Shown: in pieces, positions 9,525-18,590 of the stretch | Layout of the letters: each line of letters begins with the position of its first letter | Numbering within the stretch: the stretch's first letter is position 1 | Source of the DNA: Ravibacter arvi | Lineage (GTDB): Bacteria; Bacteroidota; Bacteroidia; Cytophagales; Spirosomataceae | Direction of reading: 5' to 3' | DNA: 64,000 nucleotides | Assembly: GCF_039540405.1 (NCBI RefSeq) | Contig: NZ_BAABEY010000010.1 | Span: 1-64,000 of the forward strand | Position numbers and translations under genes: made by a program | The notes under the pieces: model-generated | Seen by the model: only the letters and a program-made list of their open reading frames with translations | What the model was told of the DNA's origin: nothing | The model's database searches: none

Positions 9525-10562
9525 TCAGCCGGGTGTTTTGACACGAACCGGGACCGACGAGTCGCGGGCGATCAGCTTTGCTTCCATAAAGACTTGTTTC
9601 ATGGTTTCGTCCGGGTTCTTCAGTTTGGAAATCAGCATTTCTACCGCCGTCTTTCCCAGTTGCTCCAGGGGTTGCCGAATGTAGCTGATCGGGCAGTAGT
9701 AGAGATCGAAAACTTCCGCCTGGCCGTAGCTGACGATGGCGAGGTCATCCGGAACTTTGATTTTTTTCTCGTTGATGTATTTCAAACCGTTAATGGCAAG
9801 GCCATAAGTGGCAAATAAGATCGCCCTGACGGGTTTCGTACCCGTTGTCAGCGCGTCAATTGCGATTCTTACCCGGGTATCCATATCACTGAACGGGACT
9901 TTTTTCAGCCACTCCTTCCGGGGCACGATGTGGTTTTCGCTCAGTGCCTGGTGATAACCCCGTATCCGCTCCTGCATGTGGTACATGTCGGAGTCGTAGG
10001 CTATCAGCGCAATGTCATCATACCCGTTTCCCAGTAAATGAACCGTAGCGTCGTAGGACGCCTTGTAATTGTTGGTCGTGACAAAGTCGGTATGAATATC
10101 AGGGAAATGCCGGTCGAGGAGCACAAACGGTATTTTCTTTTCCTTAAGCAGTAAGATGTTTTTTTGTGAATTCTCTGCCGAGACAATTATGAAACCGTCA
10201 ACTTGCCGGTTCAGCAGAACATGCAGGAGGTCCCACGATTTCTGTGCGTTCTCATCCGAGCTCCCGATAATTACCGTGTACCCGTATTGCTTCGCTTCGT
10301 CTTCCACAACGCGGGCGATATTGGCAAAGAAAGGGTTGGAAATATCGGCAATGATCAATCCTATGGTGAAGGTTTTTCCACTTCGGAGGCTTTTGGCTAC
10401 ATGGTGGGGTTCATAATTCAGTTCCTCCGCAATCTTCCTGATCTTATCGGTCATCTCTTTTCCAACCCTGTTTTTTTTCCCGTTGAGTACATAGGAAACA
10501 AGAGCAGTTGACACACCCGCCTTTTCCGCAATGTCTCTGAGCGACACCCTTTTTTTCAGCAT
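9525..10562 (-). CDS. LacI-family transcriptional regulator
   Basis: 345 residues. The N-terminal helix-turn-helix and hinge (SLRDIAEKAGVSTALVSYVLNG, about residues 6-27) are typical of LacI/PurR proteins. A periplasmic-binding-protein-like sensor domain follows from about residue 60 (TIGLIIADISNPFFANIARVV). The length is normal. The gene lies inside the operon between the ManD-like and DgoD-like genes, 14 bases after the former, so it probably controls its own operon in response to a sugar acid. Matching operator palindromes with a central CG lie at 18291 and 18475, upstream of the first gene of the operon. Confidence 0.93.
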   Translation of the reverse strand: MLKKRVSLRDIAEKAGVSTALVSYVLNGKKNRVGKEMTDKIRKIAEELNYEPHHVAKSLRSGKTFTIGLIIADISNPFFANIARVVEDEAKQYGYTVIIGSSDENAQKSWDLLHVLLNRQVDGFIIVSAENSQKNILLLKEKKIPFVLLDRHFPDIHTDFVTTNNYKASYDATVHLLGNGYDDIALIAYDSDMYHMQERIRGYHQALSENHIVPRKEWLKKVPFSDMDTRVRIAIDALTTGTKPVRAILFATYGLAINGLKYINEKKIKVPDDLAIVSYGQAEVFDLYYCPISYIRQPLEQLGKTAVEMLISKLKNPDETMKQVFMEAKLIARDSSVPVRVKTPG

Positions 10563-10576
10563 GGATCAACTTAGTC

Positions 10577-11926
10577 TTATGGTCTGATAATGGTGCCGTC
10601 TTCTTTCCGGACCTGCCAGTTCGATTTCGTGGTGATCGGGTACTTCGCGGCTGCTTTTTCGTTAATATCGACGCCAAGCCCGGGAACTTCGTTTACGTAC
10701 ATGTATCCTTTTTTCATCGTAGGACAGCCTGAAAAAACCTCCAGGGTCTGGTCGTTGAACCGCACTGCCTCCTGGATCCCGAAATTCCAGACCGCCAGGT
10801 CAATGTGGGCATTGGCGGCATGACCTACCGGCGTGACGTCGCCGGGGCCGTGCCAGGCGGTGCGGACATTGAAAAATTCTCCCAACCGGGCTACTTTCAT
10901 AGCGGGCGTTATGCCCCCGATCTGGGAAACATGGATCCGGATATAGTCAAACCACTGGTTTACCATCGGTTCCAGGAACTCGTTGACATTGTTGAACAAT
11001 TCGCCCATGGCTAGCGGAACAGATGTCGTTTGTCTCAGTAGCTTGAACCATTTCATGTTTTCAGGGGAGAATGGGTCCTCGACAAAAAACGGGCTGTATT
11101 CTTCCAGTCGTTTGATGAGGTTAATGGCGTCCATCGGTTGAAGTCGTTCATGGATATCGTGGAGGAGCTGTACATCGTCCCCGCAGTTTTTCCGCACGGC
11201 TGCGAACATTTCCGGAACCGATTTGAGGTAAAAGCGCTCATTCATGTAGTTATCGGTTTCACCGCCGAAACCCGCCTCCTTAAAGTCGGGTTTTGCGGAT
11301 ATGCTGCCGACGCCGCCGTACCCGCCCTGCTGAATCCTGATATACCTGAAGCCCTCTTCCATGAATTTTTTGACGCTTTCAACCGCTTCTTCAGGCGTTT
11401 TTCCTCCCGCGTGGGTGTAGGTGGGCACCGCAAAGCGGCATTTTCCTCCCAGCAACTGGTAAACCGGCATACCCGCCCGTTTCCCCTTGATGTCCCACAA
11501 CGCCTGGTCCAGGCCGGAAAGCGCGTTGTTCAAAACAGCGCTGTTCCTCCAGTAGGAACTGACATACACCGATTGCCAGGTGTCTTCGATCTGGTCTACA
11601 TCTCTGCCGACACAAAGCTCGTTAAGGTATTTTTCGATAGCGGTAATGACCGCGAAAGCCCTTTGCGTAAACGTGGCGCAGCCAAGTCCGTACAAGCCGG
11701 GCTCGGTAGTTTCTACTTTAACCGTGATCAGGTTGGAACCCTGGGGAGCCGTCGCAATAGCACGTACGCTCTTAATTTTCACCGGCGCCAGCCCCTTTGC
11801 ATAAGGCGGCGTTTCATAGCGGTCCATGGCCTCGGCCCGGTTCCCGAAAAGAGAGAGCAAACCGGCCGAGGTTCCCAGTCCCAGCATTTTCAGCGCCTCG
11901 CGCCTTTCATTTTTCATGTTCTTCAT
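10577..11926 (-). CDS. Mannonate-dehydratase (ManD/RspA)-like enolase superfamily enzyme with Tat-type signal
   Basis: 449 residues. Family role: dehydration of D-mannonate and/or D-gluconate to 2-keto-3-deoxygluconate. ManD hallmarks are present: GLGCATFTQRA, IRIQ, HDIHERL (metal Asp and His), VEDPFSPEN, MGELFN, WHGPGDVTPVG and the C-terminal NFGIQEAVRF. Before the barrel there is a twin-arginine-like leader (ERREALKMLGLG, hydrophobic run, NRAEA), so the protein is probably exported folded, whereas characterised ManD proteins are cytoplasmic. A second ATG three codons downstream is equally possible. It follows susD after a 91-base gap holding a heptamer hairpin and precedes lacI by 14 bases. 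ManD-family members differ widely in activity, so the substrate is uncertain. Confidence 0.85.
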   Translation of the reverse strand: MKNMKNERREALKMLGLGTSAGLLSLFGNRAEAMDRYETPPYAKGLAPVKIKSVRAIATAPQGSNLITVKVETTEPGLYGLGCATFTQRAFAVITAIEKYLNELCVGRDVDQIEDTWQSVYVSSYWRNSAVLNNALSGLDQALWDIKGKRAGMPVYQLLGGKCRFAVPTYTHAGGKTPEEAVESVKKFMEEGFRYIRIQQGGYGGVGSISAKPDFKEAGFGGETDNYMNERFYLKSVPEMFAAVRKNCGDDVQLLHDIHERLQPMDAINLIKRLEEYSPFFVEDPFSPENMKWFKLLRQTTSVPLAMGELFNNVNEFLEPMVNQWFDYIRIHVSQIGGITPAMKVARLGEFFNVRTAWHGPGDVTPVGHAANAHIDLAVWNFGIQEAVRFNDQTLEVFSGCPTMKKGYMYVNEVPGLGVDINEKAAAKYPITTKSNWQVRKEDGTIIRP

Positions 11927-11937
11927 TTGTGTTTATA

Positions 11938-12009
11938 GGTTTGAGGTTTGAGCCTTGAGGTGTGAGGGTTGAGATTTGAGCTCACACCTCAAACCTCACA
12001 CCCCACACC
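11938..12009. repeat. Inverted heptamer array (TTGAGGT-type units), hairpin between susD and manD-like gene
   Basis: Six 7-bp units of form TTGAGNN (11941-11980) are followed directly by inverted units CTCACAC, CTCAAAC, CTCACAC and CCCACAC (11981-12008). The two arms can pair into a long imperfect hairpin with essentially no loop. It sits 9 bases after the susD stop and 12 bases before the ATG of the next gene, inside the presumed operon. Confidence 0.9.
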
Positions 12010-12017
12010 TGTAAAAA

Positions 12018-13556
12018 CTACTTCTTGTCCCACCATACCCTGGTGCTGAGGGTGTTCGGCCCTTGGCGTGTAACGGCTTCGTTCATGTTGGCCTGGTTAA
12101 CCACTATTTCGGTATCCGGGTAGGGGATGCGACGTATAAAATCTTCTCCTTGCAGTTCCGAACCCGGATATGGATTTTTCAGAAGTGCCGGGAAACCGCT
12201 TCGTCTGAAGTTGGCAAAAAGCTCCGGCCCGTTCAGGAACGACGCTACCCAGTATTGGGTATTGATATCTTCCAGTTCCTTCCCGGCCCTTAGCGGATGG
12301 TCGGTCACATACTTGTCAATCGCGTCGGTTGCGAGAGCGGAGGCGGCCCCGTAGGCGGCCATTTGCTGCAGGTTAGCCCGAACTCCGGCCTGAAAGAGTG
12401 CGGCCGGGTCGCCTGTTACCCATTTTCGGAAGGCGGCCTCGGCCAGCAGGAGTTGTGTCTGCGAATAGGTGACGTGGAAGTCGGGAGCGTCCAGCTGAAG
12501 TACAGTGTTGAAATTTGCCTGGGTATAATCCCAAAGGCTCACTACTCCCTTCTGGGCGTAGGTAGTACGGATAGATACGTCGTCGTAGCCCATCGGCATA
12601 CCGATCTGTACTGCCGGGTCGCTCGATTGCCGTGCTGCGGTCTGGTCGGTACCGCTGGTAGCGCCGACGTGCCTGACCGCAAAAACCCGAAGCCGCGGAT
12701 CATTGTTGGTTTTCAGGAAATTTACAAAAGGTTCTGCGAGATAATAGTTGGTCTTTTCCCGCGCTGCCAGGTGATTGGAAACCCAGTTGTTATAGAGCGC
12801 CGAATGCCTCGTAACCGCGTTTTCGGCGTTTGACGAAATCAGTCCTCCTGCCACTGCCTTTGTCACGTAAGCCTGGGCGGTGGCCGGATCCACTCTGGAG
12901 AGCCGCATAGCAGCCCGGAAGAGAAGGGAATAACCAAACTTTTTCCATTTGGCAATGTCGCCGCCGTACAGGATTTCGTTGCTGACCTTGTCTTTGGTCG
13001 GATCCAGGGCTGCCGATGCTTCTTCCAGTTCTTTCAGGAGGTCGGCGTAGATGGATTGCTGGGTTTCGTATTTTGGCGAAATAATTTCTTCCAGGTAGCC
13101 CTTCCCCGCTTCCGTGTAGGGAATGTCCCCATGGTTATCGGTAAGGATCATAAAGGCATAAGCTCTCCAGATCCGGGCCATCTGGTGGAGGTTGTGCCTG
13201 CTGCCGTCGCCAGTCGTAACAAACACCACATCGGTGATCTGCTTGACAACGTTGCGGTAGTAGATCTGCCAGATCTGGACGATATTGGCAGCCACGAACT
13301 GGTTGTAGTTGGCGCCGGCCAGGGAACTGCCATAAGGTGTGATCAGTTGCTGCACAATACCGAAGTGGTAGTTGAGCACCTGCAGAGCATCTGTTCCCTG
13401 GGTATAGGAAGCTTCCATGATGGCCTTGTTCAGCACGAAATCCGGTGAAAGAGAAGTCGGGTTGATTTTGTTGGTGTTGATCTCGTCGAATCCGGAGTCG
13501 CACGAAGTCACCAGCAAGGCCAGGCAAATGGTTAAAATATGGATGGTCTTTTTCAT
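12018..13556 (-). CDS. SusD/RagB-family outer-membrane glycan-binding lipoprotein
   Basis: 512 residues. A lipoprotein signal ends in a lipobox (LVTSC, Cys19). The mature part begins DSGFDEINTNKINPTSL and has the SusD-like-2/RagB pattern with alpha-helical TPR-like segments (ARIWRAYAFMILTDNHGDIPYTEA) and a C-terminal region with NGPELFANFRRSGFPALL. It acts as the lid of the SusC transporter at the cell surface and captures the oligosaccharide. The gene follows susC by 76 bases, the usual pairing. A repeat hairpin directly after its stop probably separates expression of susCD from the genes downstream. Confidence 0.95.
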   Translation of the reverse strand: MKKTIHILTICLALLVTSCDSGFDEINTNKINPTSLSPDFVLNKAIMEASYTQGTDALQVLNYHFGIVQQLITPYGSSLAGANYNQFVAANIVQIWQIYYRNVVKQITDVVFVTTGDGSRHNLHQMARIWRAYAFMILTDNHGDIPYTEAGKGYLEEIISPKYETQQSIYADLLKELEEASAALDPTKDKVSNEILYGGDIAKWKKFGYSLLFRAAMRLSRVDPATAQAYVTKAVAGGLISSNAENAVTRHSALYNNWVSNHLAAREKTNYYLAEPFVNFLKTNNDPRLRVFAVRHVGATSGTDQTAARQSSDPAVQIGMPMGYDDVSIRTTYAQKGVVSLWDYTQANFNTVLQLDAPDFHVTYSQTQLLLAEAAFRKWVTGDPAALFQAGVRANLQQMAAYGAASALATDAIDKYVTDHPLRAGKELEDINTQYWVASFLNGPELFANFRRSGFPALLKNPYPGSELQGEDFIRRIPYPDTEIVVNQANMNEAVTRQGPNTLSTRVWWDKK

Positions 13557-13632
13557 CTGGGTAAGAGGTTTATGCAGTGGGGGATGAGCCGGTTGATACG
13601 CCTCACTCCTCCATGCTGATAATGGCTGATAG

Positions 13633-16600
13633 CTAAAATCTGGCGTTCAGGCTGATGCCCATGGACCTTGTGAGTGGTAAGCTGGGCCAGAAATCGAGTC
13701 CCGCGGCGTTGTCGGACGTGTTGAAGACCATTTCCGGGTCCATATTTTCTGTCCATTTCTTTAGCACGGCAACGTTGTTCGCCACAAAATTGAGTCGCAT
13801 GCCTTTCAGGAAGAAAGTAGAAGGCAGCAGCCGTGAGAAGTCGTACCCGGCTGTAATCTGCCGGAGTTTCCAGTGCCCGCCGTGAAATACCATGTCTTCG
13901 TGGACACCGATAACATTGGGCCTTTCATAAAAAGGCTGAACCAGCGCCCGGGTTTCGTTGACCTCTCCGCCCGGGTTGACGCCTTTGCCGATTACATAAC
14001 CTTCGGCGCGCCCTTCCAATGTCCTCTTATGAAGTCCGTGGCGGAGATAGTTCTGGTTCTGACCGGCAATGATTTTGTTCCCCAGCTTGAAATCGATCAA
14101 AGCTGAAACCATAATACCCTTGTAATTGAAGCTGTTGGTGATGCCGCCGAAGTATTTCGGAAGCGCTGAGCCGACATTGCGCAGTACATCGTTCCGCAGT
14201 GCAAGCCCGCTGGCTTTGTCGAAGACCTGTTGGCCTTGCGCGTTACGCAGGTAGTAGAACGTATAGAGCTGACCCAGCGGTTTCCCGACCACCTGGTTGA
14301 GCACACGCCCGCCACCACCGCCGGCGGTAATCACCGTGTCTTTTTCGGACAGTCCGAGTTTCAGAACTTTTGAGGTATTGTAAGAAATGTTGAAGTTGAC
14401 ATCCCAGGAGAAATTTTTCGTCTGGACCGGGCTGAAAGTGAGGAGCACTTCCACGCCTTTGTTCATGCTGCGGCCTACGTTGATGAGTTTATTGGTGTAG
14501 GACGAGGCATCTGATACCTGTGCAGCCAGGATCTGGTCTTCGGTGAACTTGTGATAATAGGTAAAGTCGAAACCGACCCGGTTATTAAAAAGCTTGGTTT
14601 CAAGGCCTATCTCCGTTTCTTTTACACGAAGGGGTTTCAGGTTCCGGTTGGGAATGGAACTGGCATTAATGCCGCCCACGGGTACCGACTGACCACCCGG
14701 CGTCGTTGCCATGTTGTTGTTGACCGAGTAAAAGAGGGCATTGGAATAGGGGGCCACGTTGTCGTCGCCCACCTCGGCATAGGCAGCCCGCACTTTCCCG
14801 AAGCTGATCCATTCCGGTAGTGTCGGGATGGCCTGGGAAAACACGAAGCTTCCCGTAACGGACGGATAAAGTATGCTCCTGTTTTGAGGCGAAAGGGTAG
14901 AAAACCAGTCATTCCGTGCGGTAACGTTCAAATACAGGAATTCTTTGTAGGAAAACGTGGCCGCTCCGTATAGGGAATTGATTTTTTTCTCGGACAAGCT
15001 GTATTGCGGGTCCTTTACGCGGCCGTTCATGACGGTATAGAGGCCCGGTTGAACGAAGTCGGTAACTGCTACACTGTTGAAATCCATTTTGACGTAACGG
15101 GTATTGCCGCCGAAGGTGGCGTCGATACCGAAATCCCCGAAAGTATGGTTGCCGCCGAGCAGGAAATCGATGTTACGTTCTGTGAATTTCCGTACGTCCT
15201 GGACAAAGGCGCCGTTGACATACCCCGCGGGAGCCGCAGCAATAGGTGCATAGCCGTTGGGAATGTTGTAATCCTGGTTCCGGACGTAATAATCCTGGGC
15301 CAGGCGCCCCTGGAGGTAAAGCCACTTTGTTATGTCCCATTTCAAGGCGATATTGCCGAAAAGACGGTTCCTGTCAATGGTCTCCTTGTGATAATTGACC
15401 GAATAATAGGGGTTGTTGCGGACGAGAAATCTCGAAAAAACAAATTCCTTGCCATCGGGATGTACCTGGTTGGCTTTCAACGCCTCGAAAGGCATGGAGT
15501 TGGCCAGTGTGTAAATGACGGTGGCGGTCGCAAAGTCCTGCGCGTCGACCTGCGGCGGGTTGGTATTGTTTTCGAGCGAGTAGTTGACGTTGCCGGAAGC
15601 CGTTAGTTTTGGATTGATTTTCTGGCTGAAGCCAATGTTGACCGTTTTACGGTTGAATTTGGAATTGGGGACAATCCCTTTGTTGTCTGTGTTGGAAAAA
15701 GAAAGGCTGAAGCTTCCGTTGGGCCCGCCGTTGGATACCGAAACGGTATTGGTAAAGTTAGTGCCTACATTGTAAAACTTGCGGATCCGGTTGCGGACCG
15801 GCTCGTAAGGCCATTCTTCACCATCGAAAAGGTACTGCTTCATCCCCGGCTCAAATTTTTCTCCGAAGCTCCAAACTCCTGAGGTGGGCTGACTATTGGG
15901 GTCGTTGGGGCGTTTTCCGCCTTCTCCCTGGCCGTACTCATATTGAAAATCCGTAAAATCCAGCGGGGTATCGGTGGTGAAATTGAGACCGTAGTCCACG
16001 CCCCAGCCTTTGGAGCTGCTCCCATTTTTGGTAGTGATCATTACAACGCCGTCTTTGGCGCGGGAGCCGTAAAGGGCGGCAGCCGTAGCGCCTTTCAAAA
16101 CGGTCATGGATTCGATATCGTCCGGATTGATACTCGACATCCCGTCGCCACCGTCCGACCGGTTGGTAATCCGGGCAGCACCATAATCACCGCCGAGCGA
16201 ATAGTTGGAGTTGTCGATCGGTACGCCGTTGACGACGATCAAGGGGTTGTTCTGACCGGAAAATGACGACTGGCCGCGAATCCTGATCTTGGCGGTGCCG
16301 GCCGGACCGGTCGACATCGTGGTGATATTCACCCCGGCCATTTTGCCCTGGAGGGTGCTCAGCAGGTTGGGACTTCGATTGACGGCGATTTGGTCGGCCG
16401 TGACGGTAGCGGTGGCATAACCGAGCGTTTTGGCTTCTCTTTTGATGCCAAGCGCCGTAACCACGACTTCTTCCAGGTTTTGATCCTGCTCCTTCATCTG
16501 GACATCGACTACGGAACGGTTCCCGACTTTTATTTTTTGCGTGGTATAACCTATAAATGAAAATACCAGTTCAGCATCGGGAGGTGCTGTTAACGCGTAA

Positions 16601-16776
16601 ACGCCGTTTACGTCAGTGGCGGTCCCGGTCGGGGTACCGTTGACGAGCACGTTGACGCCCGGTAAAGCCTGGCCGTCAGGCGTTGTTACTTTGCCGGTAA
16701 CCCTGCTCTGGGCGCCGAGATCAATAGCGCAGAGAAAAAGGCTGAATAGTGATAGGGTCGTTAAAAGTGATTTCAT
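13633..16776 (-). CDS. SusC/RagA-family TonB-dependent outer-membrane transporter
   Basis: 1047 residues from the ATG at 16776, preferred over 16818 because it begins the signal peptide (MKSLLTTLSLFSLFLCA). Order of domains: a carboxypeptidase-D-like regulatory domain (VTGKVTTPDGQALPGVNV), a TonB-box-like region (LEEVVVTALGIKR), a plug (GQSSFSGQNNPLIVVNG, AALYGSRAKDGVVMITTKNG) and a beta barrel ending in the aromatic terminus SLNARF. It imports oligosaccharides across the outer membrane using TonB energy. It is separated by 237 bases from the dehydratase gene upstream, a gap where I see no gene, only short hairpins at about 16915 and 16940. Confidence 0.96.
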   Translation of the reverse strand: MKSLLTTLSLFSLFLCAIDLGAQSRVTGKVTTPDGQALPGVNVLVNGTPTGTATDVNGVYALTAPPDAELVFSFIGYTTQKIKVGNRSVVDVQMKEQDQNLEEVVVTALGIKREAKTLGYATATVTADQIAVNRSPNLLSTLQGKMAGVNITTMSTGPAGTAKIRIRGQSSFSGQNNPLIVVNGVPIDNSNYSLGGDYGAARITNRSDGGDGMSSINPDDIESMTVLKGATAAALYGSRAKDGVVMITTKNGSSSKGWGVDYGLNFTTDTPLDFTDFQYEYGQGEGGKRPNDPNSQPTSGVWSFGEKFEPGMKQYLFDGEEWPYEPVRNRIRKFYNVGTNFTNTVSVSNGGPNGSFSLSFSNTDNKGIVPNSKFNRKTVNIGFSQKINPKLTASGNVNYSLENNTNPPQVDAQDFATATVIYTLANSMPFEALKANQVHPDGKEFVFSRFLVRNNPYYSVNYHKETIDRNRLFGNIALKWDITKWLYLQGRLAQDYYVRNQDYNIPNGYAPIAAAPAGYVNGAFVQDVRKFTERNIDFLLGGNHTFGDFGIDATFGGNTRYVKMDFNSVAVTDFVQPGLYTVMNGRVKDPQYSLSEKKINSLYGAATFSYKEFLYLNVTARNDWFSTLSPQNRSILYPSVTGSFVFSQAIPTLPEWISFGKVRAAYAEVGDDNVAPYSNALFYSVNNNMATTPGGQSVPVGGINASSIPNRNLKPLRVKETEIGLETKLFNNRVGFDFTYYHKFTEDQILAAQVSDASSYTNKLINVGRSMNKGVEVLLTFSPVQTKNFSWDVNFNISYNTSKVLKLGLSEKDTVITAGGGGGRVLNQVVGKPLGQLYTFYYLRNAQGQQVFDKASGLALRNDVLRNVGSALPKYFGGITNSFNYKGIMVSALIDFKLGNKIIAGQNQNYLRHGLHKRTLEGRAEGYVIGKGVNPGGEVNETRALVQPFYERPNVIGVHEDMVFHGGHWKLRQITAGYDFSRLLPSTFFLKGMRLNFVANNVAVLKKWTENMDPEMVFNTSDNAAGLDFWPSLPLTRSMGISLNARF

Positions 16777-17013
16777 GGGTTTCTCACTGATAATGAATGA
16801 TATACTACGTGAGCGCAACCGGTGAGGAGGTGAAGGTCATGCCGCATCAGGCGCGAAGCAGGAAATGGTATGGCCGACGCTCCGGTTCAGGTTGGGGTAT
16901 ACAGATCAATGAGACTTCTTTTGAAGAAGCCGCCGGCGCCTTTCGGGAAAGGCAATGTTCTGCCGAGGCATACCGCTTCAGCAGCATGCCGGATTTACAG
17001 GAGTCCTGTTTTT

Positions 17014-18258
17014 CTACCAGTTGTGAATAGCGCCGTCCGGGCTTTTCAGGTAAGGGTGAGGGAATTTGGTGTTTTCTTTGATTTCCATGATAAAATCAGC
17101 CTTTTTAGGGTTAAACTCCACACCCCAGCCAGGTTTTGGATTCAGATGCAATCTGCCATTCTGAAACAAAAGGTAATCGTCGTTGAAATAGGCAGGCTTT
17201 TCCGGTTCTCCACCTGCCAGTTCCATCATGCAGCGCATCGGGCTGCTTGATCCCAGCACATGCACCAGGGCCGCTGTCGACAAGGGACCGGTGAAGTGGG
17301 GAATCAGCCCGACGTAATGGGTTTCGCAAAGGCTTGCGATCTTTTTAAGTTCACTGACGCCGCCCGTGTTGGGAAGCGTTACGCGGGAGTAGTCAATGAG
17401 CCGATCCTCGATCAGCTCGTTGGTATCCCAACGGTCCCCGAATTGCTCTCCTACTGCAATCGGGACCTTGGTCATATTTCTAACGGTACGATATACGGAA
17501 GGGTTTTCGGAGCGGATAATATCCTCCACGAAATAGGGTTCAAGCTTTTGAAGCTCATCGCAGATTTTGATGGCTTCGGTGGTGTCAAAACGCGTATGAA
17601 GATCAATTGCCCACCGGCCCTGGCCACCCACGGCTTTGTCGATCCGCCGGCACAGGTCAACGGTTTTTCGGGCATGTTCGTAAAAATCAAAGGGAACGCC
17701 GGGGTCATTTCCGCCGGTTGGCCCGATCCGGTAACAGCGCAGGCCAGCTTTGAGGCAATCTTCCGCTCTTCCCTCTTCTGTAGTGGCCTTTGATTGCCGG
17801 AACCCGGTGGCATAACACTCAACGAAGTCGCGTGTGGCGCCGCCAAGCAGCTCATATACAGGAACTCCGAGTGCTTTTCCCTTGAGGTCCCAGAGCGCCA
17901 TTTCGATCGCGCCAAGCCCGTGCAGCTTTTCGCGGCCGGGCGGGTAGAACATGCTCCGGTAGAGGTATTGCCAGAGGTGCTCGGTCCGGAAGGGGTTTTC
18001 CCCGATCAGCATGGCGGCGCATTGTTCTACCATGTCGCGTGTCCCTCCTTCCCCGATTCCTGTGAGGCCTTCGTTGGTTTCAATCTCTACAATGCCGCGG
18101 GCCTGGTTAAAGAGCGGCTTGTTATAACCGGGTGCACTATAGTACCTGATCCTGGTTATCTTCAGGGAAGGCGCTGATCCGGCGTATAAGCTGTTGCCGG
18201 GTAGCAGAAACCCGGCTGTGCCGAATAGCGCACCTTTGAGAAAATTCCGCCGATGCAT
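17014..18258 (-). CDS. Enolase-superfamily (mandelate racemase/muconate lactonizing type) dehydratase with Tat signal
   Basis: 414 residues. It starts with a near-consensus twin-arginine signal (HRRNFLKGALFGTAGFLLP). The catalytic barrel shows metal ligands in IDLHTRF, FVEDI and VGEQF and a late catalytic-type His in IPHFTGP, plus ALWDLKGKALGVPVYELLGG. This is the mandelate-racemase subgroup, which dehydrates or epimerises acid sugars. I cannot assign a substrate, and galactonate, fuconate or another aldonate are all possible. It is the first gene of the susCD-containing operon and the nearest gene to the LacI-type operators, so it is expected to be induced together with the transporter. Confidence 0.82.
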   Translation of the reverse strand: MHRRNFLKGALFGTAGFLLPGNSLYAGSAPSLKITRIRYYSAPGYNKPLFNQARGIVEIETNEGLTGIGEGGTRDMVEQCAAMLIGENPFRTEHLWQYLYRSMFYPPGREKLHGLGAIEMALWDLKGKALGVPVYELLGGATRDFVECYATGFRQSKATTEEGRAEDCLKAGLRCYRIGPTGGNDPGVPFDFYEHARKTVDLCRRIDKAVGGQGRWAIDLHTRFDTTEAIKICDELQKLEPYFVEDIIRSENPSVYRTVRNMTKVPIAVGEQFGDRWDTNELIEDRLIDYSRVTLPNTGGVSELKKIASLCETHYVGLIPHFTGPLSTAALVHVLGSSSPMRCMMELAGGEPEKPAYFNDDYLLFQNGRLHLNPKPGWGVEFNPKKADFIMEIKENTKFPHPYLKSPDGAIHNW

Positions 18259-18290
18259 GGGTAGAATAAATTAGGTTAAGGGTGGAAATT

Positions 18291-18306
18291 AGTTAATCGT
18301 TTAACT
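18291..18306. promoter_or_regulatory. LacI-type operator O1 (AGTTAATCGTTTAACT)
   Basis: A 16-bp near-palindrome with AGTTAA/TTAACT arms around a central CG, the usual form of LacI-family operators. It lies 33 bases before the ATG of the dehydratase gene at 18258. The same core recurs at 18475. Confidence 0.6.
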
Positions 18307-18464
18307 TTATTAAACCAACTAAACCGGGCAATCGAACTGGTTATTTACTCCTAAAGGTTTAAGAATTCCGAAATTATCGCTCGCTGGAAGTGATATGCAC
18401 ACAATCAGGGTATTCAGAAAGAAAAAACAGGAAAAGGTTAACTGCCTTTTGCGAAAGGACATTT

Positions 18465-18472
18465 CAAATATA
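18465..18472 (-). promoter_or_regulatory. -7 element TATATTTG of the susCD-containing operon
   Basis: On the minus strand this reads TATATTTG, a full match to TAnnTTTG. Operator O2 lies two bases upstream, in the space between -7 and -33, the expected place for repression. Transcription would start near 18458, leaving a leader of about 200 bases. No clear -33 TTTG is seen. Confidence 0.5.
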
Positions 18473-18474
18473 TT

Positions 18475-18488
18475 GTTAATCGTTTAAT
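18475..18488. promoter_or_regulatory. LacI-type operator O2 (GTTAATCGTTTAAT)
   Basis: It shares the 13-bp core GTTAATCGTTTAA with O1, 184 bases away. It abuts the -7 element at 18465-18472. Two sites at this distance would permit looping by a tetrameric or paired LacI-type repressor. Confidence 0.6.
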
Positions 18489-18590
18489 TAAAAAAATATT
18501 TTTAGAATTATTTAAAGTATTTTTTTAATTATTTGTCAGCATGAGAAAAGAGTTTTTTACGAATACCTTGTAGCGGAGATGACAAATAGA

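Noticed and set aside
16777..17013. Possible small gene between susC and the dehydratase gene (short plus-strand frames)
   Set aside because: No family features, signal or promoter; the region contains only short hairpins and belongs to the operon's untranslated spacing.
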